Shown: piece after piece, positions 1 to 8,483 of the stretch | Numbering within the stretch: position 1 is the first letter of the stretch | Layout: every line of letters starts with the position of its first letter | Source: Bacillus sp. Bos-x628 | Lineage (GTDB): Bacteria; Bacillota; Bacilli; Bacillales; Bacillaceae | DNA: 64,000 bases | Direction: 5' to 3' | Assembly (NCBI RefSeq): GCF_040500475.1 | Contig: NZ_CP159358.1 | Span: 2,728,001 to 2,792,000 of the forward strand | Made by a program: the position numbers and the translations under genes | The notes under the pieces: model-generated | Told to the model about the DNA's origin: nothing | Database searches by the model: none | Seen by the model: only the letters and a program-made list of their open reading frames with translations

Positions 1-1
1 C

Positions 2-30
2 TTTACATTAATACCCTACTGGGGTATAGT
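2..30 (+). promoter_or_regulatory. copZ promoter with CsoR-type operator
   Basis: TTTACA (2-7) and TATAGT (25-30) are 17 bp apart and form a sigma-A promoter. The spacer holds ATACCCTACTGGGGTAT (11-27), a GC-rich inverted repeat that matches the known CsoR copper-repressor operator of Bacillus. CsoR bound here would block RNA polymerase until Cu(I) releases it. In B. subtilis csoR lies just upstream of copZ, so it is probably just left of this window. Confidence 0.85.
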
Positions 31-64
31 AATTATAGAGAATGAATGATGGAGGCGATGAAAT

Positions 65-271
65 ATGGAACAAGCAACTCTTCATGTACAGGGCATGTCT
101 TGCGGACATTGCGTGAAAGCAATCGAGGGAAATGTAGGAGAATTAGCAGGTGTAGAATCTGTTAAAGTACATCTAGACAAAGGGCAGGTTGATGTTTCAT
201 TTCATTCAGATCAAGTGACACTACATCAAATTTCTGATGTAATTGAAGAACAAGGATATGACGTTGTATAA
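65..271 (+). CDS. copZ: Copper chaperone CopZ
   Basis: A 68-residue HMA-domain protein, the full usual length for CopZ. The Cu(I)-binding motif MSCGHC gives Cys13 and Cys16. CopZ is cytosolic and delivers Cu(I) to the N-terminal metal domains of the efflux ATPase CopA, which is the next gene. Unlike the simple copZA operon of B. subtilis, an intrinsic terminator follows the stop codon directly, and copA has its own operator. This suggests the chaperone can be made in excess of the pump. Identity is certain from motif, length and neighbour. Confidence 0.95.
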   Translation: MEQATLHVQGMSCGHCVKAIEGNVGELAGVESVKVHLDKGQVDVSFHSDQVTLHQISDVIEEQGYDVV

Positions 272-276
272 ATGAG

Positions 277-308
277 ATACGTGCTGCAAGTGACAGCACG
301 TATTTTTT
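277..308 (+). terminator. Intrinsic terminator between copZ and copA
   Basis: ATACGTGCTG and CAGCACGTAT pair perfectly over 10 bp around a 7-nt loop and are followed by a run of six T. It starts six bases after the copZ stop codon, so much copZ transcription should stop before copA. Confidence 0.85.
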
Positions 309-318
309 CCGAAAGGAT

Positions 319-335
319 ATACCCCTATGGTGTAT
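319..335 (+). promoter_or_regulatory. Second CsoR-type operator, in front of copA
   Basis: ATACCCCTATGGTGTAT has the same spacing and flanks as the copZ operator (ATACCC...GGGGTAT) with two changes in the right half. It lies between the copZ terminator and the copA ribosome site. TATGGT (326-331) could be its -10 with a T-rich -35 at 303-308. It points to separate copper-dependent transcription of copA. Confidence 0.65.
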
Positions 336-354
336 ATGTGAAGAGGTGAGATGA

Positions 355-2784
355 ATGAAAAAGGAAGTTGACTTCCAAATTACAGGAATGACCTGTGCTG
401 CCTGTGCGAGGCGCATTGAAAAAGGTCTGAACAAAATGAACGGTGTTCATGATGCCAATGTAAACTTGGCACTGGAAACGTCTCATATTGTATATGATGC
501 AAAGAGTATATCACCTGATGATCTGAAACAGAAAATACAATCTCTTGGCTACAATGTGGCGATCAAAGAAGCAGAATTTGATATAGAGGGAATGACCTGT
601 GCAGCTTGTGCGAACCGGATTGAGAAAAAAATAAACCGGATGGCTGGCGTTGATCATGTGTCTGTTAATTTCGCACTTGAGAAACTTCAGGTGGCTTATC
701 ATCCGGAACAAACCTCAACGAGCGAAATAAAAGAAGCGGTACAATCAATCGGCTATTCGTTTATTGAACCAAATTTTGCACAAGAAAAGGAGAAAAATCA
801 TCGCCAAGCTACTATTGAAAAGCAGACAGCACGCTTTCTGTTTTCAATGATATTATCGCTGCCTCTCCTTTGGGCAATGATCAGCCATTTTTCTTTTACG
901 TCCTTTATTTGGGTACCAGAAGCATTCATAAATCCATGGGTTCAACTTGCACTGGCTACCCCAGTTCAATTCATTGTGGGCTGGCCCTTTTATGTAGGCG
1001 CATATAAAGCATTAAAGAATCAAAGTGCCAATATGGATGTGCTCGTTGCACTAGGGACATCTGCAGCTTTTTTCTATAGCTTGTATGAGAGCATTCGGTC
1101 TGCCTTTCAAGGAACACATCAAGCGGCTCTATATTATGAAACAAGTGCTGTGCTGATTACCTTGATTGTGCTGGGAAAACTAATGGAAGCAAGAGCAAAA
1201 GGGAAATCCTCAGAAGCGATTCAAAAGCTCATGGGCTTACAAGCGAAAGAAGCTGTCATTGAACGTAGCGGTAAGCAGATTACAGTTCCCATTTCAGAGG
1301 TGAAAGTGGATGATGTTGTCTATGTGAAGCCAGGTGAAAAAGTACCAGTAGATGGAAAAATCATTGAAGGGACAACGGCATTAGATGAGTCAATGATTAC
1401 AGGAGAAAGCTTGCCAGTCGACAAAACAATAGGAGATACAGTCATTGGCGCTACAATGAATAAAAATGGTTTTATCAAAGTGAAAGCGACGAAAGTGGGC
1501 AAAGAGACCGCTCTTTCACAAATTATCCGAGTGGTGGAACACGCACAGGGCTCCAAAGCGCCGATTCAAAGAATGGCAGATCATATTTCAGGTATATTTG
1601 TTACGGTTGTTGTAGGAATCGCTGTTTTAACCTTTCTCATTTGGTTTTTCTTTGTTGATCCATGGAATTTCACCGCAGCACTTGAAACGTTTATAGCGGT
1701 CATTGTTATTGCTTGTCCATGTGCGCTAGGACTTGCCACACCTACTTCTATTATGGCAGGCAGTGGGCGGGCAGCTGAATCTGGCATTCTTTTTAAAGGC
1801 GGAGAGCATTTAGAAGTGACACAAACACTGGATACGATTGTATTAGATAAAACAGGAACAGTGACGAAAGGTGAACCGAGTGTAACAGATGTAATAGCAT
1901 ATGCAAATTGGACGGAAGATACTCTTCTCCAACTAGCAGGGTCGGCAGAACAGCAATCTGAGCATCCACTTGCGCGAGCCATCGTTGATAGGATGAAGGA
2001 ACGTAGCCTTCAAGCTGTGCATGTTGATTCGTTTCAAGCAGATCCGGGTTATGGGGTCGAGGCACATGTCGATGGGCATCATCTCTTCATCGGTACACGG
2101 AAGCTATTAAAGAAACACCACATCAAATACGAAGAAGGAGAAGCATCATTAACAGCGCTTGAGAAGCAAGGGAAAACAGCCATGCTCACAGCAATTGACG
2201 GCCAGTTGGCTGGCATTGTGGCCGTTGCAGATACAATCAAAGCAACTTCAAATCAAGCAATTGCTAGACTGAAGAATCAAGGACTTCAAGTTGTGATGAT
2301 GACAGGGGATAACAAACGCACAGCTGAGGCGATTGCGAAACAGGCAGGCATTGATGATGTGATTGCTGAAGTCCTTCCAGAAGAAAAGGCTGCTCATATT
2401 GCAGTACTTCAAGAACAAGGAAAGAAAGTCGCGATGGTCGGAGACGGCATCAATGATGCACCTGCTCTAGCGACAGCAAATATTGGGATGGCCATTGGAA
2501 CTGGTACAGACGTTGCAATGGAAGCAGCGGATATCACGTTCATGACGGGAGATCTCCATGCCATTGCAGATGCGATTGAATATAGTAAAAAGACAATGCG
2601 GAACATAAAACAAAATCTATTTTGGGCACTAGCTTATAATTGTATCGGTATTCCAGTGGCAGCATTTGGGTTCCTTGCACCATGGCTAGCAGGAGCAGCA
2701 ATGGCGTTTAGTTCGGTTTCAGTTGTCCTGAATTCGCTGAGGCTTCAACGAATTAAGATTGTAAGAGAGGGAGTAGTGTTATGA
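355..2784 (+). CDS. copA: Copper-exporting P1B-type ATPase CopA
   Basis: An 809-residue Cu(I) efflux pump, close to the roughly 800 residues of B. subtilis CopA. Two N-terminal HMA domains each carry MTCAAC (first at residues 12-17, second near 80). Then come membrane helices, the TGES actuator loop, the intramembrane CPC motif (about 454-456) that defines Cu(I) transport, the phosphorylated Asp in DKTGT (about 498) and GDGIND (about 695). It sits in the plasma membrane and is fed by CopZ. The preferred start is ATG 355 after GAAGAGGTGAG. Its stop overlaps the ATG of a small membrane ORF (ATGA), so the two are translationally coupled. Confidence 0.97.
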   Translation: MKKEVDFQITGMTCAACARRIEKGLNKMNGVHDANVNLALETSHIVYDAKSISPDDLKQKIQSLGYNVAIKEAEFDIEGMTCAACANRIEKKINRMAGVDHVSVNFALEKLQVAYHPEQTSTSEIKEAVQSIGYSFIEPNFAQEKEKNHRQATIEKQTARFLFSMILSLPLLWAMISHFSFTSFIWVPEAFINPWVQLALATPVQFIVGWPFYVGAYKALKNQSANMDVLVALGTSAAFFYSLYESIRSAFQGTHQAALYYETSAVLITLIVLGKLMEARAKGKSSEAIQKLMGLQAKEAVIERSGKQITVPISEVKVDDVVYVKPGEKVPVDGKIIEGTTALDESMITGESLPVDKTIGDTVIGATMNKNGFIKVKATKVGKETALSQIIRVVEHAQGSKAPIQRMADHISGIFVTVVVGIAVLTFLIWFFFVDPWNFTAALETFIAVIVIACPCALGLATPTSIMAGSGRAAESGILFKGGEHLEVTQTLDTIVLDKTGTVTKGEPSVTDVIAYANWTEDTLLQLAGSAEQQSEHPLARAIVDRMKERSLQAVHVDSFQADPGYGVEAHVDGHHLFIGTRKLLKKHHIKYEEGEASLTALEKQGKTAMLTAIDGQLAGIVAVADTIKATSNQAIARLKNQGLQVVMMTGDNKRTAEAIAKQAGIDDVIAEVLPEEKAAHIAVLQEQGKKVAMVGDGINDAPALATANIGMAIGTGTDVAMEAADITFMTGDLHAIADAIEYSKKTMRNIKQNLFWALAYNCIGIPVAAFGFLAPWLAGAAMAFSSVSVVLNSLRLQRIKIVREGVVL

Positions 2785-2915
2785 AGTTGAATGTAAAATG
2801 GAAGTGGACACTCAGCGCACTTGTATATGTTGCTTTGGTGTTGGTCAGTCATTTTATGTATACTGAACTCTCTTATCATCATGACGTGCCAACTGAACAA
2901 ATGCAAGATCACTAA
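2781..2915 (+). CDS. Small membrane peptide coupled to copA
   Basis: A 44-codon ORF whose ATG overlaps the copA stop (ATGA); GAGAGGGAG upstream serves as ribosome site. The product starts with a basic, Trp-containing segment (KWKWT), has one hydrophobic helix (about residues 11-27) and ends in an acidic tail with three His (HH at 33-34 and the last residue). That layout fits a one-pass membrane peptide with a possible metal-touching tail. The overlap and the following terminator argue for a real operon member. I do not recognise a family and assign no function; an accessory to CopA is an inference from position only. Confidence 0.6.
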   Translation: MKLNVKWKWTLSALVYVALVLVSHFMYTELSYHHDVPTEQMQDH

Positions 2916-2918
2916 AAG

Positions 2919-2950
2919 AAAGGCTCTGCAAAAAAAGCGGAGTCTTTTTT
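2919..2950 (+). terminator. Terminator of the copA transcript
   Basis: AGGCTCTGC pairs with GCGGAGTCT (two G-T pairs) around an A-rich loop and is followed by T6. It lies directly after the small copA-linked ORF. Confidence 0.75.
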
Positions 2951-3008
2951 GAACAATTTTGTGAAAGAACCCACCTTTTTAAAGATTTTTCATAAAAAAT
3001 TCATTTAG

Positions 3009-3034
3009 TTTTGTTCCTTTTTGTCGTTTTTTGT
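3009..3034 (+). promoter_or_regulatory. Three phased TTTTGT repeats: GlnL-type activator site
   Basis: TTTTGT occurs at 3009-3014, 3019-3024 and 3029-3034, each separated by exactly 4 bases, so all face the same side of the helix. The published B. subtilis GlnL (YcbB) site at glsA-glnT is the direct repeat TTTTGT-N4-TTTTGT; here there are three copies. A TAAGAT -10 follows at 3046-3051 with no good -35, typical of an activator-dependent promoter. The cognate GlnK/GlnL-like pair is encoded 2.9 kb downstream. Confidence 0.8.
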
Positions 3035-3066
3035 AGGTTCATCGTTAAGATGCGATTAAGTAACAA

Positions 3067-3080
3067 AGAAAGCGTTATCA
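3067..3080 (+). promoter_or_regulatory. Candidate cre (CcpA) site upstream of gltT
   Basis: AGAAAGCGTTATCA matches 12 of 14 positions of the catabolite-responsive element TGWAARCGNTTNCA. It lies about 15 bp downstream of the proposed -10, where CcpA binding would repress. Carbon catabolite control of an aspartate/glutamate uptake operon would be sensible, but the site is imperfect. Confidence 0.45.
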
Positions 3081-3098
3081 AAAAAAGGGGGTTCACGT

Positions 3099-4376
3099 AT
3101 GAAAAAGTTAGGGTTAGCTTCTCAAATACTCATTGCACTTGTACTGGGTGTTGTCGTAGGAGCGCTTTTTTATCAAAATGAAACGGTTATTAATATTTTA
3201 ACGCCGGTTGGCGATATATTCATCCATTTAATTAAAATGATTGTCCTTCCAATTGTCATTGCCGCATTGATTGTAGCAGTAGCAGGTGTAGGGGATATGA
3301 AAACCATTGGAAGGCTCGGAGGAAAAACCATCCTTTACTTCGAGGTCGTGACGACGATTGCATTAGCAGTAGGACTGCTTGCAGCAAACGTCTTCCATCC
3401 TGGTACTGGAATTGACATGAGTAACATGGAAAAAGGCGATATCTCTAAATACGAAGAGACATCAAAGGCTTCAGCAGAAAAAGCCACTTTATCTGAAACA
3501 CTTGTGCACCTTGTGCCAACGAACGTCTTCCAATCGATCGCAGAAGGTGATCTATTACCAACGATTTTCTTTACTGTCTTATTCGGATTAGGTATTGCCG
3601 CAGTAGGAGATAAAGGGAAACCAGTGCTAGGATTTTTCGAAGGTATACTCGAAGCCATGTTCTGGGTCACTAATAAAGTGATGAAGTTCGCACCATTTGG
3701 TGTATTCGCACTCATTAGTGTAACAGTAATTAAGTTCGGGGTCGGAGCACTGCTCCCGCTAGGTAAACTTGTCCTTGTCGTTTATGGAACAATGGCATTC
3801 TTTGTCATTGTGGTACTCGGCATGATTGCAAAAATGGCTGGAACGAATATCTTTATCTTATTCAGAGTTTTAAAAGAAGAAATCATTCTTGCATTCTCAA
3901 CAGCAAGTTCAGAAGCTGTACTACCTAGATTAATGGATAAAATGGAGAAATTCGGCTGTCCGAAAGCGATCACATCGTTCGTTATTCCGACAGGTTATAC
4001 CTTTAACTTAGATGGCAGTGCCATTTATCAATCAATTGCCGCCATATTTGTTGCACAAATGTATGGCATGCCACTTTCCCTTTATGAGCAAATTACGTTA
4101 TTATTAATCTTAATGCTGACATCCAAAGGAATGGCTGGTGTACCTGGTGCTTCAATCGTTGTGGTCATCACAACACTTGGCGCTATGGGACTTCCACTTG
4201 AAGGTCTTGCCTTCATCGTAGGAATTGACCGCTTGCTTGACATGGTTCGTACAACAGTCAACGTTTTTGGTAACTCACTAGCCGCTATCGTGATGTCTAA
4301 GTGGGAAAAAGTATTTGATCAAGAGAAATCGAAGAAGTATATTGAACAATTAAAGCATCAAACAAAAGCAGCGTAA
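3099..4376 (+). CDS. gltT: Proton/sodium-glutamate/aspartate symporter GltT
   Basis: A 425-residue dicarboxylate/amino acid:cation symporter (SLC1/DAACS family), the normal length. Visible family signatures are the serine-rich reentrant stretch STASSEAVLPR, GYTFNLDGS on helix 7, and the second hairpin SKGMAGVPGAS. It resembles the thermophilic Bacillus GltT more than the dicarboxylate carrier DctP, so L-glutamate and L-aspartate are the likely substrates. Only 17 bp separate it from the aspartase gene, which makes aspartate the most likely substrate in practice. Ribosome site AAAAAGGGGG. Control is probably by the GlnL-type repeats and possibly CcpA. Confidence 0.85.
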   Translation: MKKLGLASQILIALVLGVVVGALFYQNETVINILTPVGDIFIHLIKMIVLPIVIAALIVAVAGVGDMKTIGRLGGKTILYFEVVTTIALAVGLLAANVFHPGTGIDMSNMEKGDISKYEETSKASAEKATLSETLVHLVPTNVFQSIAEGDLLPTIFFTVLFGLGIAAVGDKGKPVLGFFEGILEAMFWVTNKVMKFAPFGVFALISVTVIKFGVGALLPLGKLVLVVYGTMAFFVIVVLGMIAKMAGTNIFILFRVLKEEIILAFSTASSEAVLPRLMDKMEKFGCPKAITSFVIPTGYTFNLDGSAIYQSIAAIFVAQMYGMPLSLYEQITLLLILMLTSKGMAGVPGASIVVVITTLGAMGLPLEGLAFIVGIDRLLDMVRTTVNVFGNSLAAIVMSKWEKVFDQEKSKKYIEQLKHQTKAA

Positions 4377-4393
4377 AAAGGAGATCTTTTCAA

Positions 4394-5839
4394 ATGACGA
4401 AGCTACAGGACAAGCAAGTTCGAATCGAACGAGACTTTCTAGGTGAAAAGGAAGTAGACATTCATGCATATTATGGAATTCAAACATTACGTGCAGTTGA
4501 AAACTTTCCAATTACTGGCTACCGTATTCATGAGGAACTCATCAAAGCATTAGGGATTGTCAAAAAGGCAGCCGCACTTGCTAATATGGATACACATCGA
4601 CTTTATTCTGGTCTTGGAGAAAAAATTGTACAAGCAGCAGATGAGGTCATTGAGGGAAAATGGAATAACCAATTTATTGTCGATCCAATTCAAGGCGGGG
4701 CTGGCACTTCAATGAATATGAATGCCAATGAAGTCATTGCAAACAGAGCGCTCGAACTATTAGGAAAGGAAAAGGGCGCTTATACTGAGCTAAGTCCAAA
4801 CACTCATGTGAACATGTCACAGTCTACAAACGACGTGTTCCCAACAGCGATTCATATTTCTACATTAAATATGATTGAAAAGCTGCTTTATACGATGGAA
4901 AACATGCATCAAGTCCTGACGGAAAAAGCGCAGGAATTTGACCATGTCATTAAAATGGGGCGTACACATCTTCAGGATGCTGTTCCGATTAGGCTTGGTC
5001 AGGAATTTAATGCTTATGCAAAAGTACTCGCTCGTGATATGAAGCGCATAAAGCAATCCAGACAGCATCTATATGAAGTGAATATGGGTGCAACTGCAGT
5101 TGGTACAGGGCTCAATGCAGACCCGAAATATATTCGCAAAGTTGTTGGCTATTTGTCTGACATTAGCGGATTACCATTAGTTGGAGCAGAGGACTTAGTC
5201 GATGCTACGCAAAATACGGATGCTTATACAGAAGTATCTGCTGCCTTAAAGGTATGTATGATGAATATGTCGAAAATGGCAAACGATATTCGTTTGATGG
5301 CTTCAGGTCCAAGAGCAGGCTTTGGTGAGCTGCACTTGCCGCCTAGACAGCCAGGTTCATCTATCATGCCAGGGAAAGTAAATCCGGTTATGCCAGAGGT
5401 GATGAACCAGGTTGCTTTTCAAGTGATCGGTAATGATCACACCATTTGCCTTGCATCAGAGGCTGGTCAGCTTGAGCTTAACGTAATGGAACCAGTGCTT
5501 ATTTTCAACTTGCTTCAATCTCTCAGCATGATGAAAAATGTATTTGAATCCTTCGTTGACAATTGCTTGCGTGACTTAAAAGCAGATGAAGCGAGATTAA
5601 AAGAATATGTAGAAAAGAGTGCCGGTGTCATGACGGCGGTCAATCCGCATATTGGTTACGAAGCCGCTGCACGAATTGCAAGAGAAGCGATCCTTACAGG
5701 CGCATCTGTACGTGAGCTTTGTCTGCAAAATGATGTTTTAACAGAGGAAGAGCTTGATGTGATCTTAAATCCTTTTGAAATGACCAAACCCGGTATTGCT
5801 GGCGCATCACTTTTAGAAAAGGATCGTTTAGAAGATTAA
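4394..5839 (+). CDS. ansB: Aspartate ammonia-lyase (L-aspartase)
   Basis: A 481-residue member of the aspartase/fumarase superfamily, converting L-aspartate to fumarate and ammonia in the cytosol. The superfamily loop [11 protein letters not shown] holds the catalytic Ser; GRTHLQDA and STNDVFPTA are the other conserved regions. STNDVFPTA and the long C-terminus fit aspartase better than fumarase; a true FumC is at 49 kb and differs clearly. Placed directly behind the GltT transporter, it feeds imported aspartate into the TCA cycle while releasing ammonia. B. subtilis ansB instead sits with asparaginase ansA, so the arrangement here differs. Confidence 0.9.
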   Translation: MTKLQDKQVRIERDFLGEKEVDIHAYYGIQTLRAVENFPITGYRIHEELIKALGIVKKAAALANMDTHRLYSGLGEKIVQAADEVIEGKWNNQFIVDPIQGGAGTSMNMNANEVIANRALELLGKEKGAYTELSPNTHVNMSQSTNDVFPTAIHISTLNMIEKLLYTMENMHQVLTEKAQEFDHVIKMGRTHLQDAVPIRLGQEFNAYAKVLARDMKRIKQSRQHLYEVNMGATAVGTGLNADPKYIRKVVGYLSDISGLPLVGAEDLVDATQNTDAYTEVSAALKVCMMNMSKMANDIRLMASGPRAGFGELHLPPRQPGSSIMPGKVNPVMPEVMNQVAFQVIGNDHTICLASEAGQLELNVMEPVLIFNLLQSLSMMKNVFESFVDNCLRDLKADEARLKEYVEKSAGVMTAVNPHIGYEAAARIAREAILTGASVRELCLQNDVLTEEELDVILNPFEMTKPGIAGASLLEKDRLED

Positions 5840-5852
5840 ACTACATCATGAT

Positions 5853-5892
5853 AAACGCACACCGACATGAAGGTTCCGGTGTGCGTTTTTTC
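5853..5892 (+). terminator. Terminator after aspartase
   Basis: AAACGCACACCG pairs with CGGTGTGCGTTT around a 12-nt loop, then T-rich. It separates gltT-ansB from the two-component genes. An open frame that begins inside this hairpin (ATG 5848) is therefore not a credible start for the kinase. Confidence 0.9.
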
Positions 5893-5901
5893 ATGGACTG
5901 T

Positions 5902-5930
5902 TTGTTTTTCTTAAGCTCACATAGTATACT
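5902..5930 (+). promoter_or_regulatory. Promoter of the GlnK/GlnL-like operon
   Basis: TTGTTT (5902-5907), 17-bp spacer, TATACT (5925-5930). Transcription would start near 5937, just ahead of the ribosome site TTAGGGA and the chosen TTG start at 5959. Confidence 0.6.
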
Positions 5931-5958
5931 ATCGTCAATTATTAGGGATGTGACTGGG

Positions 5959-7275
5959 TTGAATCTATTGAAAAAATGGCTGAATACCGAGCCTTATTTA
6001 ATCGTGATGTTGATTGTACTTACACCGATTGGCGGCGAGCTGAAATTTTACCCATTTGAAGATAGTTTTCGGGTCAGCTTTGGAACCGTTGTCTTTTTCT
6101 TTATTTTGCTTCAAATGAAAAAATTCCCAGCATGGGCGAGCGGTATCATTGCGGGGATATCTGTTTTTGTCTTTCGAGTGCTGCTTGATATAGCGGTCAC
6201 AGGTCATTTGCCGATTGAAGAGTCTGTCTCATTAAGATTCCCTTCCTTTTTATATTATGTGACCTATGGTACGCTTTTTCACTTATTGCAGGTCCGTCGC
6301 TTTCGTGCCAAGCCTTGGATTATTGGTGCGACGGGGATTATCATGGAGTTATGTGCGAGCGTGGTCGAAATGATTGCACTTCGAGGAACGTTGGATGAAA
6401 TTCTGACGGTCCGGACGCTATTTCAACTATTTGTTTTGGCGATTTTCAGAAGCTTTTTCGTATTGGCTTGCTATACGATGATTCGTTTATATGAAGAACA
6501 GGCGAGAGAGCGCCAGATGATGAAGGAAAAAGAACATTTGCTCATGCTGCTGTCGAACCTTTATACGGAATCTACATACTTTCATAAAACACTAGCACAT
6601 GCTGAGCATATTACGGCAACATCTTATCAATTATATCAATCACTGCATCATGCAAAGGATGCCGAATCATTAGACTTGAAAAAGCTCGGAAAAACAGCAC
6701 TTCAAATTGCGGGAGAGGTTCATGAAATCAAAAAAGATAATCAGCGGATTTTTTCCGCCTTATCGAAACTGATTCATGAGGAGAAGTTTCAGGAATATGC
6801 AAGTCCTGCCCATATTGCAGGACTTGTCATCCGTATACACGAAAATTATGCAGAATCTCTTAAAAAACACATTGTATTTCATTATGATGAAAAAGGAGAA
6901 CATCCACCGTATCATGTGTTTACGATTCTATCTTTGTTAAACAACATTGTGTCCAATGCAGTGGAAGCCATTTCAGTGGCTGGAGAGGTGTCGCTGTCTA
7001 TTTCACTGAAAGGAAAAGATGTGATGTTTCAAATCAGAGATAATGGACATGGAATTAAAGAGCGAAATCATCACGTTATTTTTAAACCGGGTTTCACTTT
7101 AAAATATGACCAAGCGGGTAATCCGTCGAGCGGAATAGGGCTGTCCTATGTGAAGGAGACAGTTGAGAAGCTGGGGGGAAGTATTCAGATGAAGAGTATC
7201 CCAAATGAAAAAACGATCTTCACCTTGACAATACCAGTTGATCAAATCAGTAGAAAAGAGGGGGTTGGGAGATGA
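5959..7275 (+). CDS. Sensor histidine kinase, GlnK-like
   Basis: About 438 residues from TTG 5959. I chose this start because the frame upstream overlaps a terminator and the promoter, and TTAGGGA stands about 10 nt before the TTG. The N-terminal half is a multi-pass membrane region (roughly the first 180 residues). A coiled-coil linker follows and a C-terminal ATPase domain shows the N-box (NNIVSNAVEA), DNGHGI and GIGLSYVKETV. The organisation matches B. subtilis GlnK, the glutamine-responsive kinase. The stop overlaps the regulator gene (ATGA). Because its neighbours import and deaminate aspartate, the ligand may be aspartate or glutamate rather than glutamine; that is inference. Confidence 0.8.
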   Translation: MNLLKKWLNTEPYLIVMLIVLTPIGGELKFYPFEDSFRVSFGTVVFFFILLQMKKFPAWASGIIAGISVFVFRVLLDIAVTGHLPIEESVSLRFPSFLYYVTYGTLFHLLQVRRFRAKPWIIGATGIIMELCASVVEMIALRGTLDEILTVRTLFQLFVLAIFRSFFVLACYTMIRLYEEQARERQMMKEKEHLLMLLSNLYTESTYFHKTLAHAEHITATSYQLYQSLHHAKDAESLDLKKLGKTALQIAGEVHEIKKDNQRIFSALSKLIHEEKFQEYASPAHIAGLVIRIHENYAESLKKHIVFHYDEKGEHPPYHVFTILSLLNNIVSNAVEAISVAGEVSLSISLKGKDVMFQIRDNGHGIKERNHHVIFKPGFTLKYDQAGNPSSGIGLSYVKETVEKLGGSIQMKSIPNEKTIFTLTIPVDQISRKEGVGR

Positions 7276-8204
7276 GATTTTTTATTGTCGATGATGATGA
7301 AGCTGTTCGTTCTTCGCTTGCTCAGCTCATTGAAGATGAAGAGCTTGGGATTGTGGCTGGCGAAGCGGAGGATGGTGCAGAATTAACAGCCAGCTACTTA
7401 AATGATTTACACATTGATATATTATGTATTGATCTTCTAATGCCGGAAAGAGATGGACTTGAAACGATTCGAGCAATAAAAGATGAGTTCCGCGGTAAAT
7501 ACTTCATGCTGTCACAGGTAGAAACAAAGGAATTGATTGGACAGGCATATACGCTTGGAGTCGAATACTATGTGACGAAGCCGATGAATCGTGTTGAAGT
7601 ATTAAGTGTGCTCCATTTAATGATCGAACGTCTGCATTTAGAGCACTCCATTGAGAATATTCAACATTCGCTCAATTCTGTGATGCAGTTCCAGCAGCGT
7701 GGACAGACGAAAACAAAGCAAAGGGGAAAAAGTCTTGCAGAGGCGGGCCAGTTCTTGCTTGCAGAGCTTGGGATTGTGGGAGAGAAGGGGTCAAAGGATT
7801 TATTGGATATGATTCTATTTACAGATCAGTATCTAGGATTACATGTCGATCAGCATGACTCCTTTCCCTCTTTAAAGGTCATTTTCACCGGGGTCACTGA
7901 GGAAAAATTAAATGAACCGTATACAGCAACGGATATTGCAAGAGAGGCGAAGGCTGCTGAGCAGCGTGTGAGACGAGCGATTAACCAATCACTAAAGCAT
8001 ATCGCATCACTTGGGTTAACGGATTTTTCACATCCAACCTTTGAAAACTATGCGTCTAAATTTTTCGATTTCACCATTGTACGGAAAAAAATGAGTGAAT
8101 TGACAAAAGAGACAAGCGGAAGAGAAGAACACACCCGAATCAATGTGAAGAAATTTGTGCAAGTGCTATATTACGAAGCCAAACGAATTTGTATGGAAGA
8201 TTAA
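7272..8204 (+). CDS. Response regulator, GlnL-like (YcbB domain)
   Basis: 310 residues, near the 314 of B. subtilis GlnL. The N-terminal receiver has DDD at 7-9, phospho-acceptor Asp54 (LCIDLLMP) and a conserved Lys in TKPMN. The C-terminal half is the YcbB-type DNA-binding region found in GlnL (RVRRAINQSLKHIASLG), not a standard OmpR or NarL output. It overlaps the kinase by 4 bp. GlnL of B. subtilis activates through TTTTGT direct repeats; three such repeats precede gltT here, so this regulator most probably activates gltT-ansB. Confidence 0.85.
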   Translation: MRFFIVDDDEAVRSSLAQLIEDEELGIVAGEAEDGAELTASYLNDLHIDILCIDLLMPERDGLETIRAIKDEFRGKYFMLSQVETKELIGQAYTLGVEYYVTKPMNRVEVLSVLHLMIERLHLEHSIENIQHSLNSVMQFQQRGQTKTKQRGKSLAEAGQFLLAELGIVGEKGSKDLLDMILFTDQYLGLHVDQHDSFPSLKVIFTGVTEEKLNEPYTATDIAREAKAAEQRVRRAINQSLKHIASLGLTDFSHPTFENYASKFFDFTIVRKKMSELTKETSGREEHTRINVKKFVQVLYYEAKRICMED

Positions 8205-8229
8205 AACAAGACGTGCGCTTCTTCTTTTC

Positions 8230-8442
8230 TTACAAATTTGCAGACAAATCGAAACCAAATGGAATATCAAAGTACGCAAGGAGCAAGCCATTTATGAAAT
8301 GGTAGGATAGGTCAGGCATGCTTGGGTAATCGGAGGCGGTTTGCTCCTCTTGCTGACGTTTCCATCGAAGCACTAGAACGAACGGAATTATTGATGCAAC
8401 TGACATATGTGTGGGGATGGTGTTAATCGTTGATTTTTTCAT
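8230..8442 (-). CDS. Doubtful short ORF in the glnL-mnt gap
   Basis: The 280-bp gap between the response regulator and the mnt terminator holds one leftward frame of 70 codons (ATG 8442). It has a hydrophobic patch near the start followed by RWKRQQEE and a nonpolar end. I see no good ribosome site before the ATG and recognise no family. It may be a remnant of a lost gene or chance. Nothing else is visible in this gap. Confidence 0.2.
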   Translation of the reverse strand: MKKSTINTIPTHMSVASIIPFVLVLRWKRQQEEQTASDYPSMPDLSYHFINGLLLAYFDIPFGFDLSANL

Positions 8443-8483
8443 TAGTGGACGAAAAAAGATCGACAAAACATGTCATACGAAAG

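Noticed and set aside
5848..5958. N-terminal extension of the GlnK-like kinase from ATG 5848 or 5893
   Set aside because: It runs through a perfect terminator hairpin and the -35/-10 boxes of the kinase promoter; TTG 5959 with TTAGGGA upstream fits better.
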